Below are positions 1 to 8,515 of a stretch of DNA of 64,000 nucleotides, in pieces (position 1 is the first letter of the stretch; each line of letters starts with the position of its first letter). The stretch comes from Methylobacterium sp. NMS14P (GTDB taxonomy: Bacteria; Pseudomonadota; Alphaproteobacteria; Rhizobiales; Beijerinckiaceae), in NCBI RefSeq assembly GCF_028583545.1, contig NZ_CP087106.1, positions 4,522,501 through 4,586,500 of the forward strand, written 5' to 3'. The position numbers and the translations under genes are program-made. The notes under the pieces were generated by a model. The model was given only the letters and a program-made list of their open reading frames with translations. It was not told where the DNA came from and ran no database searches.

Positions 1-415
1 GGTTCAGGGCACCGGTCTGCAGGTTCGTGGTGGCGCTGGCTTCAGGGAGCGGCAGGTTCAGGCCGTGACCGGGATGCAGGAGGTTGGCGAGCAGGAGGCC
101 GATGGACAGGGACACCACGGAGGCGGTGATAAACCAGCCCAGCGCCTTGAACGCGACCCGGCCGACGGCGCCGCCACTCGCGCCGAGGCTGGAGATGCCG
201 GAGACGATGGTGGCGAACACCAGCGGTGCGATGATCATCTTGATCATGCGCAGGAAGACGTCCGACACGATGGTAAAGTACCCGGCAATCGCCTTGGCCT
301 CAGCCGGCGTCGCGAAAGTGTTGCACAGGTAACCGGTCGCTATTCCGAGGAACAGGCTGACCATGATGTAGGTAGTCAGCCTGTTCGAGGCGTGAGGCTT
401 GCTGCTCACCTGCAT
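1..415 (-). CDS. Dicarboxylate/amino acid:cation symporter (SDF family), N-terminal part, cut by window edge
   Basis: This is the first 138 codons of a membrane transporter that runs off the left edge of the window. The translation has an N-terminal membrane segment (about residues 14-32), followed by a stretch with MIKMIIAPLVFATIVSGI, the typical second helix region of DctA/GltP-type symporters, and further hydrophobic segments. SDF proteins import C4-dicarboxylates or acidic amino acids with cations. The ATG is preceded by GGAGGAC at good spacing. It lies downstream of the class V aminotransferase-fold gene on the same strand with about 100 bases between, so the two may be co-transcribed and share a substrate. 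The substrate cannot be told from this fragment. Confidence 0.85.
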   Translation of the reverse strand, partial: MQVSSKPHASNRLTTYIMVSLFLGIATGYLCNTFATPAEAKAIAGYFTIVSDVFLRMIKMIIAPLVFATIVSGISSLGASGGAVGRVAFKALGWFITASVVSLSIGLLLANLLHPGHGLNLPLPEASATTNLQTGALN

Positions 416-520
416 GACGTCGTCCTCCGCGCCACCGAGTGGAGCGGCAACCGAGCGTGGCGCTTGTTTTTCTTGCGTCTCGGCTGCCGGCAACGATCAG
501 GATTGAAGAGGCTCGTCGGC

Positions 521-1702
521 CTATCCGAGCTTGGACAGCACGGCCGTGCGGGCCTGCGTCGAGGGCACGTTGCGGGCGCGGACCGCCTCGATCAGCCGGT
601 CGATGTCCGCCGTGGTGTTGAACATCCCGAGCGACACCCGGATGCCGTCGCGCTCGGGCGAGACGCGGATGCCGTTCTGCGTGAAGTAGTCGAGCCACTC
701 GGCCGCCGGCAGGGCGATGACGTAGATATGCGGCGCGCGGTGCTGACGGTCGCGCGGGCCGACCAAGCCGACATCAAGTTCGTCGAGGTGCTCGATGAGG
801 TAGTCGCCGAGGTCGAAGCAGTGGCCCTCGATGTTCTCGATGCCGACCGTGTTGATGAGGTCGATGGCGGCACCCAGGCCCTGGATGGCCGGGAGGTTGT
901 AGTTGCCGAGCTCGAACCGGCACGCCGTCGCCGGCAGGGCCATGTTGTCCTCCCGGGCGATGAAGTCGGTCGGCGGCTCGGCGAGGCTGGCCGCGGCGAG
1001 GTAGGCCGGCTCCATCTCGATCTTGGAGGAGTCCCAGTAGAGCAGGCCCAACCCCTGGGGCACCAGCAGGCCCTTGTGGGTGCCCGAGCCGATGAAGGTC
1101 GCCTTCATCGTCTTGGCGTCGATGGGCGTCACGCCGATGCCCTGCATCACATCGACGACGAAGTAGAGGCCGTGCCGCTCGCACAGCTCGCCGACGCTCT
1201 CGACATCGAACCGATGGCCGGCGTGGAAGGTCACGTGCGACATGGAGATCGCCCGCGTCCTGTCGTCGATGTGCGAGCGGAAGCTGTCGGCGTTCACCAC
1301 CTGGGTCATCGGGATGAACACGACCTCGACGCCCTTCTTCTTCAGGTTGAGGAAGGCGTAGGCGTTGTTCGGATGGTCGCCGTGGATCATCAGCACCTTG
1401 TCGCCGGCCTTCAGCGGCAGCGCGTTGGCGGCGATGTTCATGCTCTCCGAGGTGTTCTTGGTGAACGCGATCTCGTGCGGCTGCGCGCCGAGCAGCGTCG
1501 CGACCTTGGCGCGGGTCTCTTCGAGGCGGCTGAGCCAGACCTGCTTGGGGCCGGCGGTCTCGAACCCTTCGCGCAGGAAGCGCTCGTACGCCTCCTTCAC
1601 GGGGCGGGAGAGCGGGGTCTGGAAGCCGCTGTCGAGATAGACCACGTGCTCGGCGGCCGGAAACGCCTGACGAACGGCAGCGACGTCGTAGTGTTGGGTC
1701 AT
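521..1702 (-). CDS. PLP-dependent aminotransferase class V-fold enzyme
   Basis: The protein has 393 residues, the usual length for class V (cysteine desulfurase/isopenicillin-N-epimerase-like) enzymes. Visible marks are an N-terminal VVYLDSGFQTPLS segment, the FTKNTSESMNIAANAL cofactor-phosphate region, an HVTFHAGH strand, a VVDVMQGIG motif carrying the Asp that pairs with the pyridine nitrogen, and GSGTHKGLL with the likely Schiff-base lysine. I chose the ATG at 1702 because GGAGGG sits six bases upstream; an open frame runs further upstream but has no good ribosome site. It may be a lyase, epimerase or desulfurase on an amino acid; the neighbouring SDF symporter and IclR regulator suggest a small catabolic unit. 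The exact reaction is unknown. Confidence 0.88.
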   Translation of the reverse strand: MTQHYDVAAVRQAFPAAEHVVYLDSGFQTPLSRPVKEAYERFLREGFETAGPKQVWLSRLEETRAKVATLLGAQPHEIAFTKNTSESMNIAANALPLKAGDKVLMIHGDHPNNAYAFLNLKKKGVEVVFIPMTQVVNADSFRSHIDDRTRAISMSHVTFHAGHRFDVESVGELCERHGLYFVVDVMQGIGVTPIDAKTMKATFIGSGTHKGLLVPQGLGLLYWDSSKIEMEPAYLAAASLAEPPTDFIAREDNMALPATACRFELGNYNLPAIQGLGAAIDLINTVGIENIEGHCFDLGDYLIEHLDELDVGLVGPRDRQHRAPHIYVIALPAAEWLDYFTQNGIRVSPERDGIRVSLGMFNTTADIDRLIEAVRARNVPSTQARTAVLSKLG

Positions 1703-1902
1703 GATACCCTCCGGTAGCGCAGACGCGACGAGGCGTTGCGCCGGAAGTCCCGGCGAGCCTTCGACCCATCTCAAGCTTTGAATGGCGGCAGTGCTACTAT
1801 ATCTGCCAATCCGTGCCCAAAAGCCGGGCATGTCAGTGGCATGACAAGAAAATACACTACGTCCGCTACGCGTCGAGCCGGATCATCATCCAGCGGTATT
1901 TT

Positions 1903-2709
1903 TCATTCCGAAAATTGAGAATTATCGAAATCGTCGTTGTCTTGCAGGATGGTGCTGGACAAGAGGGCGGCCGCTTCTTGAAGGGGCTCGATGAACGCGT
2001 CGAGGTCCTCGAAGCCGACGCGGGCGGAGGGCACCGACACGCCCAGGCAAGCGATCAGGTCCCCCTTCGGCGAGACGATGGGCACGGCGCAGCCGACGAC
2101 GCCGAGGACGTATTCCTCGTTGGTCTTCGCCCAGCCCCTGCGCCGGATCACGTCGAGCTGGGCGAGAAGCGTCTTCGGGTCCGCGATGGTCGTCGGAGTG
2201 TACTGCGCGAGCGGAAGGGAGTGGGCGAGTCGTTGCCGGACCTTGGTAGGCAGCCGGCTCATGTAGATCTTGCCCGTCGAGGTGCAGTGGAGCGGTGCGG
2301 CTGATCCGGGATTGAACTGCAGGCCCTGCTGTTGCTTCGTCTGCACGCTGTCGACATATGCCACCGCGTTATCGCGGACGATGCCGATCTCGCACTGCTC
2401 ACCGATCCGGTCGGCCACCGCGCTCAGGACCGCGTGCCGCCGCACCGTGCGGAAGGCCGCCCCGATGGTCTTGGCCGAGAGGGTGACCAGCGTGCTCCCG
2501 ACGACGTAGCGCTTCGTGCCGAGAGCCTTCTGGATGAGGCCGCGGTCCTCAAGGTTGCCGATGAGTCGATGCGCGGTGGGAAGCGGCAGGGCGAGGGCCG
2601 AGGCGATCTCGGCCGCCGACAGTGCCTTCCGTTGCTCGGCCACGAAGGTCAGGATGGCCAGGGCCCGATCCAGTGGCGCGTCGCGCGACCTGTGAAGTTC
2701 ATCGGCCAC
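1903..2709 (-). CDS. IclR-family transcriptional regulator
   Basis: The 268-residue protein has the IclR layout: an N-terminal winged helix (about 12-75; LSAAEIASALALPLPTAHRL then GNLEDRGLIQ) and a C-terminal effector-binding domain (about 90-255) with the typical RRGWAKTNEEYVLGVVGCAVPI segment. IclR proteins usually control an adjacent catabolic operon and bind a small organic acid. Here it lies directly upstream of the aminotransferase-fold and symporter genes on the same strand, with 200 bases between, so it is the likely local regulator. The extreme C-terminus is acidic and unusual (DNDDFDN). Confidence 0.92.
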   Translation of the reverse strand: MADELHRSRDAPLDRALAILTFVAEQRKALSAAEIASALALPLPTAHRLIGNLEDRGLIQKALGTKRYVVGSTLVTLSAKTIGAAFRTVRRHAVLSAVADRIGEQCEIGIVRDNAVAYVDSVQTKQQQGLQFNPGSAAPLHCTSTGKIYMSRLPTKVRQRLAHSLPLAQYTPTTIADPKTLLAQLDVIRRRGWAKTNEEYVLGVVGCAVPIVSPKGDLIACLGVSVPSARVGFEDLDAFIEPLQEAAALLSSTILQDNDDFDNSQFSE

Positions 2710-2847
2710 GTTGGCTTCCTCGTACGGCTTACGCTCGGCTGTGCCCTAGTTGCACGAACATGCAAGGGCTACCGACCGGCGGGGATGCCTCATCGAGACC
2801 TGAGCTCAAGACGCACACTCTCGCCCTACCGCCTCCGGGAAGGCTGC

Positions 2848-3012
2848 GTCCGCCTCGGTGTCTATCTGCCCGAAAGCGGACCGGCGGAAATCCACCCTGA
2901 GCGGTCGATCCGCAATCGATCGACTCCAGCCGCCGGAAACGCCGTTTGCGTTTATCCGAAGCGGTCGTTCGCCAGACTTCCGGCAATTTTGGCTCGGAGT
3001 GGAAACCGAACC
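2848..3012. repeat. Dispersed GC-rich intergenic repeat, copy A
   Basis: This non-coding block shares its order of motifs with four other places in the window: an AAGCGGACCGGCGGAAA-CCACCC core, then a CGA-C-CCAGCCG segment, a CCGAAGCGGTCGTTCG segment and a GGCTCGGAGTGG tail. It fills the gap between the IclR gene and a small gene at 3097. Short open frames inside it look spurious because they are made of repeat sequence. Confidence 0.6.
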
Positions 3013-3096
3013 CTGACCTCTCGCAGCGAACCAGACGTTGCGGCCTGAACCCAACTCGGAGCGTATGCCCCTGTTTCTCACGCAACGGATCATGAT

Positions 3097-3312
3097 CTAC
3101 GTCTTCGTATCGTAGAGATTTGTTTTCTTTCGTATCCTGTCAATTGTCATCACCAGTCTATCTTGTGCATCGTAGATGCACACCGCCATTTTTAGGAATT
3201 CGAATTGCTCTTCAGCAACTATTTTGGCCTCCGAAATCGTCCATATCTTCGTTGTCAGTGTCTTATATCGTCCATCACTCATAACCCTCGTTTGATACAG
3301 CAAATCACTCAT
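3097..3312 (-). CDS. Small hypothetical protein (71 aa), AT-rich
   Basis: This is an ATG-started frame of 71 residues with a plausible soluble sequence (YKTLTTKIWTISEAKIVAEE, then CIYDAQDRLVMTIDRIRKK). I do not recognise a family. Its base composition is much more AT-rich than the flanking genes, which suggests recent transfer, and it sits alone between a dispersed repeat and a hairpin. It could be a genuine accessory gene or a chance frame; the natural-looking amino acid mix makes me lean to real. Confidence 0.45.
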   Translation of the reverse strand: MSDLLYQTRVMSDGRYKTLTTKIWTISEAKIVAEEQFEFLKMAVCIYDAQDRLVMTIDRIRKKTNLYDTKT

Positions 3313-3402
3313 TTGCTCATCTTGATCTATGAAAATATTGAGTTATTAAAATTATCATTCTGTAAAGTTGTTGCCTAAGCACGCCGATAGATCCCGTTCT
3401 GG

Positions 3403-3432
3403 CCGCTTTATCAAAATACAATTGATAAGCGG
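3403..3432. other. Inverted repeat (CCGCTTTATCAA / TTGATAAGCGG) in an AT-rich gene-free stretch
   Basis: Between 3313 and 3662 I see no convincing gene. The stretch holds an almost perfect hairpin with arms of 11-12 bases, one bulged T and a 7-base loop. There is no clear T-run after it on either strand, so it may be an operator, a weak terminator or the scar of a mobile element. Confidence 0.45.
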
Positions 3433-3662
3433 AACGTCTTTGAGCTAGAACCGCATGCGCTCCACTATCGTGAAAGCGGTTAGCCCTTGTTGGCGAGTTT
3501 CAAGCGTTGTCGAGGCAGGTGGAGGGTGACTATCCCGCCGGCAAGCCACCCACGTGGTCGTGACAAGGTCACTAATCTTTTGCTCCGCCGGCTGGCAGAC
3601 CGCTGCTCCGCCTCGACAGCAGGCTCCTCCCACCGTTCAAGCAGCCATGCAGACATAAGTTG

Positions 3663-4576
3663 TCAGGGCACTATGCGAAAACTTGCGGTTTCAATCCTTG
3701 ACATATCATTCAAGCTAAGCCGCCATTCTGTTTCCGCTTGCTCGAATTTGACGCCGTATACGTCGCAGTCATCAGCCATTGAGACGCCAATAAATTTGAT
3801 CGATTGCAGCTCGCCCCACCATTCTAGGACTCGCTTATTATCGATAAGCTGCTTCTCAAAGGCTTGCGCCAAATTTGGAGACATTAGGTCGGGTTCGGGA
3901 ACCCCGAGCTGTGTTGCTTTGATCATGCGACGAAGTGCATGCTCGCTGCCGGGTTTCGGTTTGTTCGCGGCCTTCCGCGATTTGATGGACTCCTCAACAG
4001 CATCCGCCTTTTCCTTGCTGATGCGCGGCGCAGTTTGCTCCTTGCCGTTTTGATGAAGTATCAATGCAGTCACTGCGCCGCTGTCATCTTTCACGAAGCT
4101 GAGCTGCGCCTTAATATGCGAATTTCTATAGAAAAACTTTGACGAGCTTTCCGCGAGAATGGAGAAAAACATCTGGTCCGTGAGCCTGGAAATCAAACCT
4201 CCTTCGTCACGATCGATGGTGAAGATTTTGGTCGGGGCCAGTTGATAGAAGCCTACGAACTGATCCAGCGCTGCTGGATCGATGGCCACCACTTTGCGGG
4301 GGAGCGCCTGTTCCGCTTTCAGGCGTTCAACCTTATCTGCGTCGCTTTCCGCGCCGATCCTGCTGGTCAGTTCCTCACCTCTGCACGCAATCGACGCCAA
4401 CTAGCGAATCCGTATTTGCGGGCAATTTCCTTCTGGGCTGCCGACAACTGTGCGGCCGGATCAGACACACGAAGCGTCTTGAGCCGCGCCTTCGCTTCGT
4501 TGCGAAGATGCTCAAGGTTCGGACGATCCGGGAGAGCACGCGTCTGAGCGGCGTGCGACAGGATGGCCTCGACCAT
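3663..4576 (-). pseudogene. Frameshifted gene with a DUF3471-like C-terminal domain
   Basis: Two consecutive frames look like one protein. The upstream part (4367-4576, 69 codons) reads NLEHLRNEAKARLKTLRVSD ... AAQKEIARKYGFASWRRLRAEV, an N-terminal module I know from alphaproteobacterial ankyrin- or hydrolase-associated proteins. The downstream part continues in another frame from EELTSRIGAESDADKVERLK and contains GFYQLAPTKIFTI and ALILHQNGKEQTAPRI, typical of the DUF3471 domain that trails beta-lactamase-like serine hydrolases. One base added or lost at GAGGTGAGGAAC (around 4380) would join them. As written the gene is broken; a sequencing error is the alternative. The downstream frame has only a TTG as possible own start. 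Confidence 0.55.
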
Positions 4577-4755
4577 AGATTCCTTCCTTCCTCAGCGCCC
4601 ATCGTCCGCGTTGCTGGGCAGGAAGTCAGGTATGATCAAGGATGCCGAATGGGCTACGCCCTTCACGCGGACCGTTGGCCTATCCTGAGGCCAGGTAGAG
4701 ATCCTATGTCTGGATTTGGAAGATGGCAAGAACGGGTTGCTAGAGCCGTTCCCGG

Positions 4756-5400
4756 TCAGGTAGCGACAGCCAAGTCGTCCTCGTAGCCAGCTGCGGCGAG
4801 GTAGTTGCGGCACTCCTGCGGAGTGAAGCGCGTGAAGGCCTGGCGGATCGCCGGCCAGAGATCCGGGATCGTGCGAGCGGCCGCGCTGCGCAACAGCGCC
4901 TTCAGCTTTGCGAAGGCCTGCTCAATCGGGTTGAAATCAGGGCTGTATGACGGGAGGTAGAGCAGCCGCGCTCCTGCGGCCTCGATCGCCTCACGCACGC
5001 CAGCGACCTTGTGGGCTGGCAGGTTGTCCATGACGACGATGTCGCCCGGGTGCAGCACCGGGATCAGGGTCTCGGTGACGTAGCTGCAGAAGCGCCTGCC
5101 GTTCGTAGGACCGTCCAGCAGCGCGGTCGCGCACAGCCCGCTGGTGCGCAGGGCAGCGGTGACGGTAGTGGTTTTGTAGTGACCCTGCGGGGCTGCGAGC
5201 CGGCAGCGCTCGCCGCGTGGTGCCCAACCATAGCGCCGCGCCATGTTGGTGGCCGCCGCCGTCTCGTCCAGGAACACCAGCCGGTCCGGGTCGAGCTCGG
5301 GCTGTGCCTCGAACCACGCCTCGCGGGCCGCTCTTACGTCGGCACGCTCCTGCTCAGCTGCGTACGTCGCCCCTTTTCCAGCTGATCCCGTGGCGGGCAA
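4756..5400 (-). CDS. IS630 transposase, C-terminal frame (DDE catalytic part)
   Basis: The frame carries the catalytic core: FLDETAAATNMARRYGW (first Asp), VVMDNLPAHK (second Asp) and SPDFNPIEQAFAKLK (the Glu), in the order and spacing expected for IS630 transposases. It has no credible start of its own and overlaps the upstream frame by 47 bases, so it is probably expressed as a frameshift fusion. The shared AAAAGGGG run is the likely slip site. The catalytic residues are intact, so the element could be active if frameshifting works. Confidence 0.85.
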   Translation of the reverse strand: MPATGSAGKGATYAAEQERADVRAAREAWFEAQPELDPDRLVFLDETAAATNMARRYGWAPRGERCRLAAPQGHYKTTTVTAALRTSGLCATALLDGPTNGRRFCSYVTETLIPVLHPGDIVVMDNLPAHKVAGVREAIEAAGARLLYLPSYSPDFNPIEQAFAKLKALLRSAAARTIPDLWPAIRQAFTRFTPQECRNYLAAAGYEDDLAVAT

Positions 5401-5716
5401 AGAAGCGCGACAGGCCGCTCGTGCTGGTCTGGACGCCCTGCTCAGCCAACCGGTCGCGCAGCTCGCGTAAGAAGAGGCGAGGCTCCTGCTCGGAAGTCAT
5501 CAGGATCAGCCCAGCATGCGCCTCGATGCGCTTCGAGGTGTGATCACCGCCCATCGGCTTGGGCGCGACATGGCCCTCTTGGTGTGAGCGCTGCGACCAG
5601 CGGCTGGCGCTCGAGACACTGACCCCAAAGCGAGCCGCGGCTCGGTGGCACGAGGCACCTGCCGCCACGGCAGCCACGACACGCTCGCGTAAGTCGACGG
5701 ACAGAGGTGAAGGCAT
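5354..5716 (-). CDS. IS630 transposase, N-terminal frame (helix-turn-helix part)
   Basis: This frame encodes the DNA-binding half: DLRERVVAAVAAGASCHRAA followed by FGVSVSSASRWSQR, a paired helix-turn-helix typical of IS630 proteins. AAGGAG sits seven bases before the ATG at 5716, which is a better start than the ATG six bases upstream. The frame closes just after WKRGDVRS, where the other frame takes over, so production of the full transposase needs a +1 (or -2) shift near AAAAGGGG, or the element is broken there. Split transposase genes joined by frameshifting are known for this family. Confidence 0.82.
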   Translation of the reverse strand: MPSPLSVDLRERVVAAVAAGASCHRAAARFGVSVSSASRWSQRSHQEGHVAPKPMGGDHTSKRIEAHAGLILMTSEQEPRLFLRELRDRLAEQGVQTSTSGLSRFFARHGISWKRGDVRS

Positions 5717-5807
5717 CAGCATGCTCCTTCACCCGTCAACCCGCCACCCGCTAATCCGTCGCAATCAGCCCGGGACCGGCTCTAAAGGGTGAGTCGCGCG
5801 GAGCGGC

Positions 5808-5935
5808 AACTTCTGCTTCGATGCGTGAACTGCTCGGAAGCGGACTGGCAGGAAGCACCCGAGACGTTCGCCCAGGGCGGTTGGCGGCGGCCGAGGATGG
5901 CCGTAAGCGGAAGGGCGGTTTGCGGAAGTTGGGGG
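5808..5935. repeat. Dispersed intergenic repeat, copy B (diverged)
   Basis: Just outside the IS630 element is a diverged copy of the repeat: CTGCTTCGATGCGTGAACTG, then GGAAGCGGACTGGCAGGAAG and a GCGGAAGTTGG tail. It matches copy D in motif order but is less similar. The rest of 5783-6033 shows no gene. Confidence 0.4.
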
Positions 5936-6033
5936 AGCAGATAGCAGACATGGCGTTTCGGCCTCTCGCAAAATCGCGAACTGAAGATGTGCTTCTGTTA
6001 TCGAAGACAGCCGCCTCACTCATCATAGCGCCA

Positions 6034-6852
6034 TCAGGATTGTAGTTCTCTTTGGCCTCCTTCGTCTTTCAGGATATGCCTGATGAAGGCCGAGATGAGG
6101 TCGATCGTACCTGCGAAAGCTTCGCGATGTGGTTCATGTCCGACGTGTGGCAATTCACGGACGGTGAGCAGGCCGGGCGGACAAGATCTGCGGGCTGCAG
6201 CGATCTGGGCTCGTGTCCCGTAGGCGTCCTCGGTTCCCTGGATGAGTGTCACGGGGACGGTCAGGCGTGTCAGCGCAGCCTCAATCGTCCATCCACGCCG
6301 GCCCGGATCGAGCCAAGCGTCGTTCCAGCCGCGGAAGGTCCCTTCGACATCGGCGTGCCAGCGGCCGAGGCGTGTCTTCAAGAGCCCCCGCTCGTAGGCG
6401 GCTCGGGTTCGCCGGATCGCGGACAGCGTGACCTCCTCCACGAAGAAATGCGGCGCGATCAGCACGCCGCCCCGCAGGCGGACACCGCCTTCCGCCAGGG
6501 CGAGCGCGGCAATTGAGGCGCCGTCGGAATGGCCGATCAGCACGCAGCTCCTGACATCCGCCGCGTCAAGTATCCGCGGGAGGACCGCGCGGGCCTCGTG
6601 CTCCAGATAGTCGGCCGGGCGAGGCAAGGGCACCGGGCTCGATGCGCCATAGCCCTGGCGGGAGACGGCCAGGACACCGCACTCGGTCGCTCGGGCGAGG
6701 GTCTCGGGCAGGGCACCCCATTGCATCGCCGAACCGAGGCCTTCGTGGAGCAACACTAGCGTGGGGGCCACCTCCGGCTGTCGACCGATGAAATGGTATT
6801 CCAGCCGGCCATCGCCGAGATCGAAGAAGCCGGAGGACTGCAGGCGAGCCAT
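6034..6852 (-). CDS. Alpha/beta hydrolase
   Basis: The 272-residue protein has the alpha/beta-hydrolase pattern: the LVLLHEGLGSA oxyanion segment (about 31-41), the nucleophile elbow GHSDGAS (about 103) and a final HVGHEPHRE with the likely catalytic His. The ATG at 6852 follows GGTGGGAG; the frame is open far upstream, but that part is the shadow of the MFS gene. It is the last gene of the aromatic-acid-like cluster and could cleave an ester or a ring-fission product, as hydrolases of this kind do in aromatic pathways. The substrate cannot be read from the sequence. Confidence 0.88.
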   Translation of the reverse strand: MARLQSSGFFDLGDGRLEYHFIGRQPEVAPTLVLLHEGLGSAMQWGALPETLARATECGVLAVSRQGYGASSPVPLPRPADYLEHEARAVLPRILDAADVRSCVLIGHSDGASIAALALAEGGVRLRGGVLIAPHFFVEEVTLSAIRRTRAAYERGLLKTRLGRWHADVEGTFRGWNDAWLDPGRRGWTIEAALTRLTVPVTLIQGTEDAYGTRAQIAAARRSCPPGLLTVRELPHVGHEPHREAFAGTIDLISAFIRHILKDEGGQRELQS

Positions 6853-6992
6853 GTCATCACTCCCACCGGGATTCGACCAGCACTTGTCGTCCTTTCCTTG
6901 GAACAGGGAAGGACTGACCGGACGGGGGCGTGCAGGCGGAGGACCAGCGGGACGCTCGCCCCGGAAGGTCGCTCCGCCTGCACGAGGGGCCG

Positions 6993-8342
6993 TCACGCCC
7001 GGTCGAGGTTGCCCCGCGTCTCCGGCGTGATGACGGCGCCGACGAGGTAGACCAGCGTGACGCCGGTCATCACGACCGTCAGCACCATCGGGATCTGCGT
7101 CGGCCCGTCGGCAACGAGGGAGACGAACGTCGGCAGCATGCCGCCGAGCGCAAAGCCGATGTTCCAGGTCAGGCCCGTCCCGGTGGCCCTCACGGCCGTC
7201 GGAAACTTCTCGTTGAGGAAGATCAACAGCGGCGCGTAGCTGGCGTTGGCGATGAGCGAGAGAAGGAAGGCACAGGCCGCGACCCCCATGAGGCTCGTCG
7301 TGTTCGCCATGGTCAGGAAGAGAACGGGAAAGGCGAACAGGCGGATGACTCCCATCAGCAAGAACGACCGCTTGCGCCCGATATGCTGGCTTAGTTCGCC
7401 CATGCCGCAGGCGCCGATTGCCGCCGCCACGTTGGCGCCGATCAGGATCATCGAGGCAGTGGCGTTCGGTACGCCGTTCACGAGCTTGAGGAGGGTCGGC
7501 AGGTAGCCGGACGTGAGGTAGTAGGCCGCGCCGCCGCCGAAGGAGATGAGCGTCGCGACCGCGAAGCTTCCCCGGTTGGACGGCGAGAACAGCGAGCGAA
7601 TCGGCGAGGCCTTCGCCGGAGCACCCTCCCGGAGCGCGGCCTTGCGGGCCTGCAGGTCCTTGAAGATCGGGGATTCCTCGAGGTTGCGGAAGAGGATCAG
7701 GCCGATCACCGAGGTCAGTAGGCCCGAGAAGAACATCACCCGCCAGCCCCAGTCGGCGAAGGCCTCGCCCGGCGCCATGAGCGAGACGAGATAGAAGACC
7801 AGGGAGGCCAGGAGGCCGCCGATGGCCGAGCCCCCGCTGCCGACCGCCCCGGACATCAGCCCCCGCCACCGCTCCGGCACAGATTCCGTACCGATCGTGT
7901 GGGATGCCGCGACGACACCGCCGACGAAGACGCCCTGGACGAGGCGGAAGAACAGGAAGATCGCGGTGGCGAGCCATCCGATCTGGCCGACCGTCGGCAG
8001 GAGGCCGAAGACCGCCGTCGACAGGCCGACGCCGATCACCGCCACCATGAGGGCGCGGCGGCGGCCGAAGCGGTCCGCATAGGAGCCGAACAGGGCGGAG
8101 CCGAGGGGCCGGATCAGCAGCGTGACCGCGAAGGAGGCATAGGCTCCGGCCAGCGATAGCATCGGCTTGTCCGCCGGGAAGAACAAGGTGCCGACGACCG
8201 GCGCCACGTAGAGCAGAATGAACAGGTCGAAGAGATCGAGCCCCCAGCCGAACAGCGAGGCCATGGCGGCCGTCGCCGTCTGCCGGCCGGTGGGCCTGGC
8301 GAGGGCGGGGGGATCGGATGCGAAGGTGGCGGCGGTCTGCAT
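6993..8342 (-). CDS. MFS transporter (metabolite/aromatic acid:H+ symporter type)
   Basis: The 449-residue protein has 12 predicted membrane segments and the MFS signature between helices 2 and 3 (FGSYADRFGRRRALM), with a related motif in the second half (LSQHIGRKRSF). The sequence style (FGWGLDLFDLFILLYVAP at the N-terminus, FFRLVQGVFVGG in helix 4) is that of the metabolite:H+ symporter branch, which includes transporters for aromatic acids, shikimate and dicarboxylates. GGAGGAAC precedes the ATG at 8342. It sits among the CoA-ligase and molybdenum hydroxylase genes on the same strand, so it probably imports the pathway substrate. Confidence 0.92.
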   Translation of the reverse strand: MQTAATFASDPPALARPTGRQTATAAMASLFGWGLDLFDLFILLYVAPVVGTLFFPADKPMLSLAGAYASFAVTLLIRPLGSALFGSYADRFGRRRALMVAVIGVGLSTAVFGLLPTVGQIGWLATAIFLFFRLVQGVFVGGVVAASHTIGTESVPERWRGLMSGAVGSGGSAIGGLLASLVFYLVSLMAPGEAFADWGWRVMFFSGLLTSVIGLILFRNLEESPIFKDLQARKAALREGAPAKASPIRSLFSPSNRGSFAVATLISFGGGAAYYLTSGYLPTLLKLVNGVPNATASMILIGANVAAAIGACGMGELSQHIGRKRSFLLMGVIRLFAFPVLFLTMANTTSLMGVAACAFLLSLIANASYAPLLIFLNEKFPTAVRATGTGLTWNIGFALGGMLPTFVSLVADGPTQIPMVLTVVMTGVTLVYLVGAVITPETRGNLDRA

Positions 8343-8515
8343 GGGGTTCCTCCGGGGGATGCGGTCGTTGCCGCGGTGGGGCCGGTTCGGGCGCTGGGTC
8401 TGGACGGGAGCCATTCGGGCGCGCGCCGTCGTTTCCCGCCTGGGCGGGATCGAAGCGATGCGGTGAAGGTCACGGGATGGGGGGAGCCGCTATGCAGCCC
8501 CCCGGCGCGGCCGGG

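Larger units (their letters stand above)
4743..5782 (-). mobile_element. IS630-family insertion sequence with TA target duplication
   Basis: The 1040-base element is bounded by imperfect inverted repeats beginning GAGCCGTTCCCGG on the left and, read inward, GAGCCGGTCCCGGG on the right. A TA dinucleotide lies outside both ends (4741-4742 and 5783-5784), the hallmark target of the IS630/Tc1 superfamily. It carries a transposase split over two overlapping frames on the minus strand. It lies between a broken DUF3471-like gene and repeat copy B. Confidence 0.88.

Noticed and set aside
65..1717. Long plus-strand open frame opposite the class V aminotransferase gene
   Set aside because: It is an antisense shadow in GC-rich DNA: Gly/Arg/Asp/Val-rich with no family pattern, while the minus strand encodes a complete PLP enzyme.
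6853..7977. Upstream extension of the alpha/beta hydrolase frame
   Set aside because: The extension lies within the MFS gene and is Arg/Gly-rich; a good ribosome site and the family start support 6852.
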